The notes under the pieces were generated by a model, which worked only from the letters and a program-made list of their open reading frames with translations, was not told the DNA's origin and made no database searches. A DNA stretch of 64,000 nucleotides from DATMER01 sp040349255. GTDB taxonomy: Bacteria; Acidobacteriota; Thermoanaerobaculia; Multivoradales; UBA5704. Location: contig JBEQUE010000017.1 in the NCBI GenBank assembly GCA_040349255.1, positions 41,443-105,442 of the forward strand, in the 5' to 3' direction. Shown here piece by piece: positions 33,428 through 41,700 of the stretch. The stretch's first letter is position 1. Every line of letters begins with the position of its first letter. The position numbers and the translations under genes were made by a program.

Positions 33428-34164
33428 GCCCGGCGAACAGGACGCAGAAACTTTCCACCACGAGCCTGCGCAAGGTCTACCGCGGCCGGGCCGTGGTCAA
33501 GGACGTGTCGGTCGAGGTGGGTCCCGGCGAGATCGTCGGCCTGCTCGGGCCGAACGGCGCGGGCAAGACCACGACCTTCTACATGGTGGTCGGCCTGACC
33601 CCGCCGGACTCGGGCCAGGTCTTCCTCGGCGACGAGGACATCACCGACCTGCCCATGTACCTGCGCGCGCAGCGCGGCATCAGCTACCTGCCGCAGGAGC
33701 CCTCGGTCTTCCGCCGCATGAGCGTCGAGGACAACCTCAGGGCGATCTTCGAGACCCTCGACCTCTCCCACGCGGAGCAGGAGCGGCGCATCGACCAGCT
33801 CATCGCGGACTTCGGACTGGCCAAGGTGAGGAAGAGCCGCGGCTACTCGCTTTCGGGCGGCGAGCGGCGGCGGGTCGAGATCGCGCGTGCGCTGGTGATC
33901 AGCCCGTGGTATATCCTCCTCGACGAGCCCTTCGCCGGCATCGACCCCATCGCGGTGCTCGACATCCAGGGTATCATCCGGCACCTGAAGTCGATGGGGA
34001 TCGGCATCCTCATCACCGACCATAACGTGCGGGAAACATTGAAAATAACGGATCGGGCCTATATCATCAACAACGGCGAGATCCTCCGTGCCGGGTCGCC
34101 CGGCGAGCTTTCGGCGGACCAGCAGGTCCGAAAAATCTATCTCGGAGACGAGTTCACCCTGTAG
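33424..34164 (+). CDS. lptB: LPS export ABC transporter ATPase LptB
   Basis: This 246-residue ATPase drives LPS extraction by LptFG. It has Walker A (GPNGAGKTT), the family Q-loop segment YLPQEPSVFRRMSVEDN, LSGGERRRVEIARAL, Walker B (ILLDEPFAGIDPIAV) and the H-loop ITDHNVRETL. The string EPFAGIDPIAV is diagnostic for LptB. It overlaps the LptC/A-type gene by 4 nt, and rpoN follows 9 nt later, an order also found in proteobacteria. Confidence 0.96.
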   Translation: MSPANRTQKLSTTSLRKVYRGRAVVKDVSVEVGPGEIVGLLGPNGAGKTTTFYMVVGLTPPDSGQVFLGDEDITDLPMYLRAQRGISYLPQEPSVFRRMSVEDNLRAIFETLDLSHAEQERRIDQLIADFGLAKVRKSRGYSLSGGERRRVEIARALVISPWYILLDEPFAGIDPIAVLDIQGIIRHLKSMGIGILITDHNVRETLKITDRAYIINNGEILRAGSPGELSADQQVRKIYLGDEFTL

Positions 34165-34173
34165 GTCGTCGGA

Positions 34174-35658
34174 ATGGCGCTAGAGCAGAAACTATCCCTC
34201 AAGCTTGCCCAGAAGCTGGTGATGACGCCGTCACTCCAGCAGGCGATCAAGCTTTTGCAGATGACCCGCATGGAGCTCGACACGCTCCTCACCCAGGAGC
34301 TGGTCGAGAACCCCGTCCTGGAGGAGTCCACCGACATCGTCGAGGGGGACGAGGCGCCGGCGCCCGAGGAGCGCGCCGAGGCCGCGACGGCCGAAGCCGA
34401 TACCAACGCCCCGGAGCCCATCGACCATACCGAGTCGATGGAGAACATCGACCTCGACGCCTACTTCGGGGACTACTGGGAAGGCTCCGGCCAGCCCTCC
34501 ATGATGGAGGAGCGCGAGGAGCCGCCGATCGAGAACAGCCTCACCCGCGAGGCCGACCTCTACGACCACCTGCTCTGGCAGCTCCACATGGCCGACGTCA
34601 AGCCGCGCCAGCGCGAGATCGCCGAGCTGATCATCGGCAACCTCGACCCCGACGGCTTCCTGGTCGCCACCCCGGAGGAGATCCGGGAGATGGGCGAGCA
34701 GCAGGGCTACACCAACGGCGAGGGCTACACCCTCGAAGAGGTGCACGAGGCCCTCGCCCTGGTGCGCAGCCTCGACCCGGCCGGCATCGCCTGCAAGGAC
34801 CTCCAGGAGAGCCTGCTGCTCCAGATGGACCTCCGGGAGATCGCGGCCGACGCCCTGCCGCGCCGCATGGTCTTCGAGGCCTGGGACCTGTTCCTGCGCC
34901 GCCAGTTCCCCGCCGTCGCCAAGAAGCTCGACGTCGAGCTGGCCGACCTCGAGGAGGCGCTCGATCTGATCCGCACCCTGGAGACCCATCCGGGCCGCAA
35001 GTTCAGCACCGACCGGCCGCACTACATCGAGCCCGACGTCTTCGTGCGCAAGGTGGGCGACGAGTACGTGATCCAGCTCAACGACGACGGCCTGCCCCGC
35101 CTGCGCGTCAGCCGCGCCTACCGCCGCATGCTCCAGACCATGCGCACCGAAGGCCGGCAGTCCGAGGCCCAGCAGTTCATCAAGGACAAGATCCGCTCGG
35201 CGGTCTGGCTGATCAAGAGCCTCGACCAGCGCCAGCGCACGATCTACAAGGTGGCGGCCTCGATCATCCGGCAGCAGCGCGAGTTCCTGGACAAGGGCAT
35301 CGAGCACCTGCGGCCCATGGTGCTGCGCGACGTGGCCGAGGACATCGGCATGCACGAGTCCACGGTCAGCCGCGTGGTCTCCAACAAGTACATGCACACC
35401 CACCGCGGCCTGTTCCCGATGAAGTTCTTCTTCCACAGCGGCATCGACCGGGAGTACGGCGACAACATCTCCTCGCTCACCGTCAAGCGGAAGATCGAGC
35501 AGCTCATCCAGGCGGAGGACCCGAAGCGCCCGCTGTCCGACAGCGAGCTGATGAGGATCCTCAACCGCGAAGGCATCCAGATCGCCCGCCGCACCGTGGC
35601 CAAGTACCGCGACGAGCTGAGCATCCCGTCCTCCACGGACCGAAAGCAGATCTTCTAA
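34174..35658 (+). CDS. rpoN: RNA polymerase sigma-54 factor
   Basis: This 494-residue sigma-54 directs RNA polymerase to -24/-12 promoters and needs an activator ATPase. Region I is glutamine- and leucine-rich (LAQKLVMTPSLQQAIKLLQ), region II is acidic, the core-binding and helix-turn-helix parts are intact (LRDVAEDIGMHESTVSRVVSNKY), and the RpoN box ARRTVAKYRDEL is present. It is followed by ptsN and hprK, the classic rpoN-PTS neighbourhood. No enhancer-binding protein is in the window. Confidence 0.97.
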   Translation: MALEQKLSLKLAQKLVMTPSLQQAIKLLQMTRMELDTLLTQELVENPVLEESTDIVEGDEAPAPEERAEAATAEADTNAPEPIDHTESMENIDLDAYFGDYWEGSGQPSMMEEREEPPIENSLTREADLYDHLLWQLHMADVKPRQREIAELIIGNLDPDGFLVATPEEIREMGEQQGYTNGEGYTLEEVHEALALVRSLDPAGIACKDLQESLLLQMDLREIAADALPRRMVFEAWDLFLRRQFPAVAKKLDVELADLEEALDLIRTLETHPGRKFSTDRPHYIEPDVFVRKVGDEYVIQLNDDGLPRLRVSRAYRRMLQTMRTEGRQSEAQQFIKDKIRSAVWLIKSLDQRQRTIYKVAASIIRQQREFLDKGIEHLRPMVLRDVAEDIGMHESTVSRVVSNKYMHTHRGLFPMKFFFHSGIDREYGDNISSLTVKRKIEQLIQAEDPKRPLSDSELMRILNREGIQIARRTVAKYRDELSIPSSTDRKQIF

Positions 35659-35668
35659 GGGCGGCGCC

Positions 35669-36130
35669 GTGGGCCTCGGGTCTCTGACGCGGCCGGAGCT
35701 CATCCTCTCCGACCTCACCGCCACGGACCCTCACCCCGTGGACACCGTCCTCCGAGCTTTCGCCGACCGGCTGGCCGAGGCCGGCGTCGTACGGGATGCG
35801 GACGAGCTGTTCCGCCGCCTGCGCGAGCGCGAGCAGCTCAGCTCGACCGGCATCGGCTCCGGGATCGCCATCCCGCACTGCAAGATGCCGGGCCTGAAGC
35901 ACGCGGTCCTGGCCGTGGGCCTGGCGCCCGGGGGCGTGGGCTTCGGCGCCGCCGACGGGCAGCCGGTCCGGCTGTTCTTCCTCGTGGTGTCTCCCGAGAC
36001 CTCGCCCGCCGAGCACCTGCGGGTGCTGGCCTCGATCTCGCGCTGGGTGAAGTCGGGCCACCACGCCGAGCGCATCCTGGAGATGCGCGATCCGGCGGAG
36101 ATCCAGCGCTTCCTGGAGGAGGTCGCCTGA
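35669..36130 (+). CDS. ptsN: PTS EIIA-Ntr regulatory protein
   Basis: This 153-residue EIIA of the nitrogen/fructose type has its phosphoacceptor at His70 in SGIAIPHCK. Such proteins usually act as phosphorylation-state signals, not in sugar uptake. The GTG start is 10 nt after rpoN, and the stop overlaps hprK by one base (TGATG). The partner HPr and EI lie 2.4 kb downstream. Confidence 0.92.
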   Translation: MGLGSLTRPELILSDLTATDPHPVDTVLRAFADRLAEAGVVRDADELFRRLREREQLSSTGIGSGIAIPHCKMPGLKHAVLAVGLAPGGVGFGAADGQPVRLFFLVVSPETSPAEHLRVLASISRWVKSGHHAERILEMRDPAEIQRFLEEVA

Positions 36131-37089
36131 TGCAGGACGAGTCCCATGTGAAGGTCTCCGAGCTGCTCAGCGAGGAGCTGGACTACCTGCACCTCGCGGT
36201 GCTCTCCGGCGAGTCGCACCTCGACAACCGGATCACCCATCCCCGGGTGCAGAAGCCCGGCCTCGCCTTCGCCGGCTACTATCCCTACATCAAGCCGGGG
36301 CGAGTGCAGATCATCGGCGAGAGCGAGACGGAGTACCTGAAGACCCTGCCCGAGACCGAGCGCCAGGAGCGCCTCGACACCATCGCCAGCCTGCCGGTGC
36401 CGGTCTTCGTCATCACCAAGGGGATCGACCCGCTGCCGGGTCTGCTGGCGAGCTGCCAGGCGCGCGAGGTGCCGGTGCTCTCGTCGTTCGCGCTCTCCTC
36501 GACGGTGATCAAGGGGATCAGCTACTTCCTCGAAGACCACCTGGTGCCCTCGACCTCGATCCACGGCGTGCTGCTGGAGATCTACGGCATCGGCGTGCTG
36601 CTGCTCGGCAAGAGCGGGGTGGGGAAGAGCGAATCGGCGCTCGACCTCATCACCCGCGGCCACAGCCTGGTGGCGGACGACAAGGTCACCATCAAGCGCT
36701 ATCCGAACGGCGAGCTGATCGGCTACAGCGAGGGCCCGCTGCGCCACCACATGGAGCTGCGCGGCATCGGCATCATCAACGTCCAGGACCTCTTCGGCCT
36801 GGCCTCGGTGCGCGAGCGCACCGCCATCGACCTGGTGGTCGAGCTGGAGCACTGGCAGCCCGGCCAGCAGTACGACCGGCTCGGCCTCGACGAGACGATC
36901 TATCCCATCCTCGATACTCCCGTTCCCTATATCCGGATGCCGGTGGCCCTGGGCCGCAACGTCAGCATCCTGGTCGAGATCGCGGCCCGCAACCACGTGC
37001 TGAAGCTCCAGGGCCACCACTCGGCCCGGGAGTTCGCGCGCAAGCTCGAGGCGGAAATTGAGCGGAACCGGAAAACCCCCTCGCGCTGA
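36130..37089 (+). CDS. hprK: HPr kinase/phosphorylase
   Basis: HprK phosphorylates HPr at Ser46 and can reverse it. The 319-residue product has the N-terminal regulatory domain, Walker A (GKSGVGKSESA), VADDKV and the signature ELRGIGIINVQDLFG. Its substrate site, Ser46, is intact in the HPr encoded at 38514. The end overlaps rapZ by 32 nt if the TTG start at 37058 is right. Confidence 0.95.
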   Translation: MQDESHVKVSELLSEELDYLHLAVLSGESHLDNRITHPRVQKPGLAFAGYYPYIKPGRVQIIGESETEYLKTLPETERQERLDTIASLPVPVFVITKGIDPLPGLLASCQAREVPVLSSFALSSTVIKGISYFLEDHLVPSTSIHGVLLEIYGIGVLLLGKSGVGKSESALDLITRGHSLVADDKVTIKRYPNGELIGYSEGPLRHHMELRGIGIINVQDLFGLASVRERTAIDLVVELEHWQPGQQYDRLGLDETIYPILDTPVPYIRMPVALGRNVSILVEIAARNHVLKLQGHHSAREFARKLEAEIERNRKTPSR

Positions 37090-37963
37090 TCCCTCCGAGA
37101 CGCGTCCGCGCCTGGTGCTGATCACGGGCCTCTCGGGCTCCGGGAAAAGCGTGGTCGCCAAGTGCTTCGAGGACCTCGGCTACTACACGGTGGACAACCT
37201 GCCGCTCCTCCTGTTGAAGCTGTTCCTCGAAGATCCGCTGGAGCTGGTCAAGGGGTACGACCGGATCGCGGTGGTGACCGACGTGCGGGCGCCGGGCTTC
37301 GCCGACGAGTTCCCGCGACTGTTCGGCGAGATCGACCGCACCCGGGTGGAGCCCACGCTGCTCTTCCTGGAGGCCTCGGACGAGATCCTGGTCCGAAGGT
37401 TTTCGGAGACGCGCCGGCCGCACCCGCTGGCACCGGACAAGGCGGTGATCGAGGGCATCCTGCGCGAGCGCGAGCTGCTCGCCGAGCTGCGCGCCCGGGC
37501 GGACATGGTGTTCGACACCACCACCTGGTCGATCCACGAGATCCGCAGCCAGGTGTTCCGGGAGTTCGCGAGCAGCCCGGACGAGGAGCCGGGGATGGTC
37601 GTATCCCTGGTAAGCTTCGGCTTCAAGCACGGGATTCCCTACGGGACGGACCTGCTGTTCGACGTGCGTTTCCTGTCCAACCCGCACTTCGTGCCGGGGC
37701 TGCGCGAGCAGACGGGGCAGGACGCGGCGGTGCAGGAGTTCCTCCTGCGGCAGCCGGACTTCGAGGAGGTGGTGGCGCGCATCGCGGACCTGCTCCTCTT
37801 CCTGCTGCCGCGGTACCGGAAGGAGAACCGGAGCTACGTGTCGGTGGCGGTCGGCTGCACAGGCGGCCGGCACCGGTCGGTGGCGGTGGGGGAGCGGCTG
37901 CGGACGAGCCTGGAGCAGGCGGGCTGGCCGGCCCGGCTCATCCATCGCGATATTTCAAGGTGA
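37058..37963 (+). CDS. rapZ: RapZ/YvcJ-family RNA-binding nucleotide-binding protein
   Basis: The 301-residue product has Walker A (GLSGSGKS), the dinucleotide segment VDNLP, and the C-terminal domain with CTGGRHRSV typical of RapZ. In E. coli RapZ guides decay of the GlmZ small RNA; in other phyla its role is unsettled. The start is uncertain: TTG at 37058 gives an 18-residue extension before the conserved LVLITGLSG, while GTG near 37113 would remove it. Its place between HprK and the PTS proteins is conserved in many bacteria. Confidence 0.92.
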   Translation: MSGTGKPPRADPSETRPRLVLITGLSGSGKSVVAKCFEDLGYYTVDNLPLLLLKLFLEDPLELVKGYDRIAVVTDVRAPGFADEFPRLFGEIDRTRVEPTLLFLEASDEILVRRFSETRRPHPLAPDKAVIEGILRERELLAELRARADMVFDTTTWSIHEIRSQVFREFASSPDEEPGMVVSLVSFGFKHGIPYGTDLLFDVRFLSNPHFVPGLREQTGQDAAVQEFLLRQPDFEEVVARIADLLLFLLPRYRKENRSYVSVAVGCTGGRHRSVAVGERLRTSLEQAGWPARLIHRDISR

Positions 37964-38044
37964 AGCGTCACGATAGGGAAGAAGAGGGGCGCGAATGAAG
38001 CGTTCCCGCGTCGTGTTATCAGGGTGGGAAGGTAGACCAAGACC

Positions 38045-38521
38045 ATGATTGGCAAACTGATCCTCACGCACGGCGGCCTCGCGAGAGAGCTGCTTTCGGC
38101 GGCCCAGACCATCTCGGGCCGCCTTTCCGCCTTCGAGGCGTTGTCGCTCGACTGGAGCGACGGGCAGGAGGAGGCCAAGGCGCAGATCGCCGCGGCCCTG
38201 GAGCGACTGGACCAGGGCGAGGGCGTCCTCATCCTGACCGACATGTACGGCGGCACCCCTTGCAACGTGGCGAGCCTGTTCCAGCAGCCCGGCAAGGTCG
38301 AGATCCTGACCGGGGTGAACCTGCCCATGGTCCTGAAGCTCGCCTGCCAGTCGGTCGAGGACGGGGACCTCTCCAGGGTCGCGAAGTGGCTCCAGGCCAA
38401 GGCGCAGCGGAGCCTCTGCCTGGTGAGTGATATGGTTCCCGGCTCCAAGTGCGCGACGGTCGGGGAGGATTGCAAGACGGCTGCGCTCGCGGCGGTCCCG
38501 GCGGAGAAGAAGCATGATTGA
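38045..38521 (+). CDS. PTS EIIA component, mannose family
   Basis: This 158-residue mannose-type EIIA has its predicted phosphohistidine at His9 (LILTHGGLA) and the loop LTDMYGGTPCN. No EIIB, EIIC or EIID gene is present, so this protein probably takes part in phospho-signalling and not sugar import. It overlaps the HPr gene by 8 nt, which fixes the transfer order EI-HPr-EIIA in one operon. Confidence 0.9.
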   Translation: MIGKLILTHGGLARELLSAAQTISGRLSAFEALSLDWSDGQEEAKAQIAAALERLDQGEGVLILTDMYGGTPCNVASLFQQPGKVEILTGVNLPMVLKLACQSVEDGDLSRVAKWLQAKAQRSLCLVSDMVPGSKCATVGEDCKTAALAAVPAEKKHD

Positions 38522-38783
38522 GCGTGATACCGAGATCGTGAACAAGCTGGGCCTTCACGCGCGGGCGGCGGCGAAGCTGGTCCACATGGCCGGCGCCTAC
38601 CAGAGCCGGGTGACGGTGGAGAAGGACGGCGAGGAGGTGGACGCGAAGAGCATCCTCGGCGTCCTGCTCCTCGCCGCCGCGCAGGGCAGCACGGTCCGGA
38701 TCCGCTGCGACGGGCACGACGAGGAGGCGGCCATGACGGCTGTCACCGGGCTCATCGCGAACCGGTTCGACGAGGAGAGCTGA
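38514..38783 (+). CDS. ptsH: Phosphocarrier protein HPr
   Basis: This 89-residue HPr has both phosphorylation sites at the standard positions: His15 in KLGLHARAA (from EI) and Ser46 in AKSILGVL (from HprK). Keeping Ser46 alongside an HprK gene means metabolic control by serine phosphorylation is possible. The start is the ATG inside the end of the EIIA gene. Confidence 0.96.
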   Translation: MIERDTEIVNKLGLHARAAAKLVHMAGAYQSRVTVEKDGEEVDAKSILGVLLLAAAQGSTVRIRCDGHDEEAAMTAVTGLIANRFDEES

Positions 38784-38785
38784 CC

Positions 38786-40561
38786 ATGGGCGACATGCAG
38801 GTCCTCCGCGGCATGGGCGTGTCCGGCGGTATCGCCGTGGGCAGGGCCGTGTGCATCGAGACCCGCGTCCCGGACGTGTACCGCATCCCGATCACCGAGG
38901 ACCAGGTCGAGGAGGAGGTCGCGCGCCTCTACGACGGCGCCCGCCGCGCCCGCTACGAGCTGCAGCGCACCCGGGACAAGGCCAACGAGGACCTCGGCAA
39001 CGAGCTCGCCGCGATCTTCGACGCCCATGTCCTGCTGCTCTCCGATCCCCACTTCCTGGGCAAGGTCGAGCAGCGCATCCGCAAGCTCCTGGTCAACGCC
39101 GAGTGGGCGGTGCACAAGACGGCCGAGGAGCTCGACGACCGTTTCGCCCATCTCGACGACGCCTACATCCGGGAGCGCAGCGAGGACCTGACCGACGTCA
39201 GCCGCCACCTGCTGCGCAGCCTGCAGGGCACCGCGCACCACCACGACCTCTCGGAGCTGCCGCCGGACGTGATCATCGTGGCGGACGACCTCACGCCGTC
39301 CGACGCCATCCGCCTGGGCCGCGCCAAGGTCCTCGGCTTCGCCATCGAGTCCGGCGGCCGGACCTCGCACACCACGATCATCGCCCGCGGTCTGAATCTC
39401 CCCGCCGTCGCCGGCCTCGCCGGGGTGATCGGCGCGGTGGCGGACCAGGCCTCGATCATCGTGGACGGCGAGACCGGCACGGTCATCCTGCACCCGACGC
39501 CCGAGGTGCTGGAGCAGTACGAGGTGCGCAAGCAGGAGCTCGACCGGCGCGACAGCGAGTTCCTCGAGACCCGCGAGCTCGGCGCGGTGACCACCGACGG
39601 CGTCGAGGTCAGGCTGATGGCGAACATCGACCTGCCGGAGGAGGTGGGCGAGGTGGCGCCGTTCGGCGCCTGCGGCATCGGGCTCTACAGGAGCGAGTTC
39701 CTCTACATCGAGCGCAGCCCGCACCTGCCGACCGAGGACGAGCACCTGGAGACCTACCGCCACATGATCGAGGCGGCGGCGCCGCACCCGGCGATCATCC
39801 GCACCTACGACCTCGGTGGCCGCAAGCTCGCCCGCGAGATGATGGCGACCGAGGAGGAGAACCCGGTGCTCGGCCTGCGCGGCATCCGGCTCACCCTGGC
39901 GCGCCAGGACATCTTCCGCACCCAGATCCGCGCGCTCTACCGCGCCGGCGTCTACGGCGACCTCTGGGTGATGCTGCCGCTGGTCAGCACGGTGGACGAG
40001 GTGCGGAGCTTCCGGGCCTTCGCGGACGACGTGCTGCGCGAGCTGGAGCAGGAGGGGGTGCCGTTCCGCAGGGACATCCGGCTCGGCGTGATGATCGAGG
40101 TGCCGGCCGCGGCCATGATCGCGGACGTGCTGGCGCGGGAGGTGGACTTCTTCTCGATCGGCACCAACGACCTCATCCAGTACTCGATGGCGGTGGACCG
40201 CAACAACGAGCACGTGGCGAGCCTCTACCAGCCCCTTCATCCGGCGATTCTGCGCATGCTACGCTTCGTCATCGACAGCGCGCGGGCGGCGGGCATCGAG
40301 GTCTCCCTCTGCGGCGAGATGGCGGCGGATCCCCGTTTCGCCCTCCTGCTGATAGGGATGGGGATGCGGCGCCTGTCGATGAGCCCGCGCCGCATCCCGG
40401 AGATCAAGACCTGGCTCCGGGACATCTCCGCCTCCGACCTGGCCGCGCTCGCCGACGGGTGCCTCGCGCACTCGACGGCCGCCGAGGTGCAGCGCCACCT
40501 GGACAACTTCTTCGAGTGCGTGGTGTCGAGAGAGGCACGCGAGCGCGCGGTCCGCAACTGA
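38786..40561 (+). CDS. ptsI: PTS enzyme I (phosphoenolpyruvate-protein phosphotransferase)
   Basis: This 591-residue enzyme I takes phosphate from PEP and passes it to HPr. The active-site signature is GGRTSHTTIIAR with His195. The PEP-binding barrel motifs include GIGLYRSEFLY, the DLGG segment, and the cysteine in EVSLCGEMAADP. It starts 2 nt after ptsH. Length and motif spacing are normal. Confidence 0.97.
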   Translation: MGDMQVLRGMGVSGGIAVGRAVCIETRVPDVYRIPITEDQVEEEVARLYDGARRARYELQRTRDKANEDLGNELAAIFDAHVLLLSDPHFLGKVEQRIRKLLVNAEWAVHKTAEELDDRFAHLDDAYIRERSEDLTDVSRHLLRSLQGTAHHHDLSELPPDVIIVADDLTPSDAIRLGRAKVLGFAIESGGRTSHTTIIARGLNLPAVAGLAGVIGAVADQASIIVDGETGTVILHPTPEVLEQYEVRKQELDRRDSEFLETRELGAVTTDGVEVRLMANIDLPEEVGEVAPFGACGIGLYRSEFLYIERSPHLPTEDEHLETYRHMIEAAAPHPAIIRTYDLGGRKLAREMMATEEENPVLGLRGIRLTLARQDIFRTQIRALYRAGVYGDLWVMLPLVSTVDEVRSFRAFADDVLRELEQEGVPFRRDIRLGVMIEVPAAAMIADVLAREVDFFSIGTNDLIQYSMAVDRNNEHVASLYQPLHPAILRMLRFVIDSARAAGIEVSLCGEMAADPRFALLLIGMGMRRLSMSPRRIPEIKTWLRDISASDLAALADGCLAHSTAAEVQRHLDNFFECVVSREARERAVRN

Positions 40562-40574
40562 AGAAAGGGAGTCG

Positions 40575-40928
40575 ATGCGCAATTCGATCCGCAGAGTCGA
40601 GAAACCGTGGGGGTATGAGCTGATCTTCGCCCACACCGACCGCTACGTGGGCAAGATCCTCCACGTGAACCCGGGCCAGGCCCTCTCGCTCCAGTACCAC
40701 GAGGTGAAGGACGAGACGCTGTTCCTCTCGGACGGCGAGGTGGCGCTGCTGGTGGAGGAGGACGGGAAGATGGTCGAGACCGTGCTCCGCGGCGGCGAGT
40801 CCTACCGGATCCGGCCCTTCACCAAGCACCGGATGATCGCCGGTGAACAGGGTTGTGACATCATCGAGGTGTCCACCCCGGAGCTTGACGATGTCGTCCG
40901 ACTCGAAGACCGCTACGGCCGCGCCTGA
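40575..40928 (+). CDS. Cupin, mannose-6-phosphate isomerase type II-like
   Basis: This 117-residue single-domain cupin starts RVEKPWGYELIF, the signature of the isomerase domain of GDP-mannose/mannose-6-phosphate enzymes. The metal-binding cupin motif (LSLQYHEVKDETLFLSDGEVAL, then FTKHRM) has the expected His, Glu and His. It is much shorter than bifunctional ManC, so it is either a stand-alone isomerase or another cupin. It lies 13 nt after ptsI, and its last 38 nt overlap the lipoprotein gene. Confidence 0.8.
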   Translation: MRNSIRRVEKPWGYELIFAHTDRYVGKILHVNPGQALSLQYHEVKDETLFLSDGEVALLVEEDGKMVETVLRGGESYRIRPFTKHRMIAGEQGCDIIEVSTPELDDVVRLEDRYGRA

Positions 40929-41700
40929 CCGCCCCTCCTTCTCCTTGGTCACCCTCTTTCTGCTTGCGGTCCTGGCCGGCTGCGCCTCGCCGGCGCCGCC
41001 GCCGGCCCGCCGCCAACCGGCTCCGGAGCCGCCGCCACAGGAGACCCCTGCGCCGGCCCCCACGCCGACGCCGACGCCGGCTCCCGAGGCCGAAAAGAAG
41101 GACAACCAGGTCGTCGTCCTCGATCCGGGCGGCGAGTCGGAGGCCTCGACCCGCACCCTGGTGGAGGCGGCCCGGGCCGAGCGCGAGCGCCGCGCCCACG
41201 CCGCGCCCTCGGCGATCGTCATCAACGACAAGAACCTGAAGCAGCACGCGACCGGCCAGCTCACCGTGGCCACCCCGGGCAAGAAGACCGCGGAGACGAC
41301 GGAGCCGGAGCAGCCGGTGCGCGACGAGCAGTACTGGCGCAGCCGGGCGCTGGAGATCCGCCTGCGCTGGCGCCACGCCGCGGACGACATCGAGGAGTTG
41401 GAGACCAGCGCGAACGGCTGGCGCCGCAGCTTCTACGCCGAGAAGGACCCGAACGTTCGCAACACCCGGATCAAGCCGGAATGGGACCGCGCGCTCGACC
41501 GGTTGGAACAGGCCCGGACCGACGTGGAGGCCGCGAAGAAGGAGCTCACCGAATTCCTCGAAGAGGGCCGCACCGCGGGCGCCCTGCCGGGCTGGCTCCG
41601 GGAGGGGATCGACCAGGAGCCGCAGGAGGAGCCGGAACCCTCGAACACCCACAAGGTGATCGAGCCTCCGAGGGCGGACGACAAGGACGGAAACGGATGA
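40891..41700 (+). CDS. Putative lipoprotein with helical domain
   Basis: This 269-residue protein has a hydrophobic segment and a lipobox LAGC with Cys31, so it is predicted to be lipid-anchored. A Pro and Ala-rich linker follows, then a helical region (about residues 150-240: RSRALEIRLRWRHAADDIEELE, RALDRLEQARTDVEAAKKELTEFLE) that looks like a short coiled coil. I recognise no family. The start at 40891 lies inside the end of the cupin gene, and its stop overlaps miaB by 4 nt. Confidence 0.65.
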   Translation: MSSDSKTATAAPDRPSFSLVTLFLLAVLAGCASPAPPPARRQPAPEPPPQETPAPAPTPTPTPAPEAEKKDNQVVVLDPGGESEASTRTLVEAARAERERRAHAAPSAIVINDKNLKQHATGQLTVATPGKKTAETTEPEQPVRDEQYWRSRALEIRLRWRHAADDIEELETSANGWRRSFYAEKDPNVRNTRIKPEWDRALDRLEQARTDVEAAKKELTEFLEEGRTAGALPGWLREGIDQEPQEEPEPSNTHKVIEPPRADDKDGNG

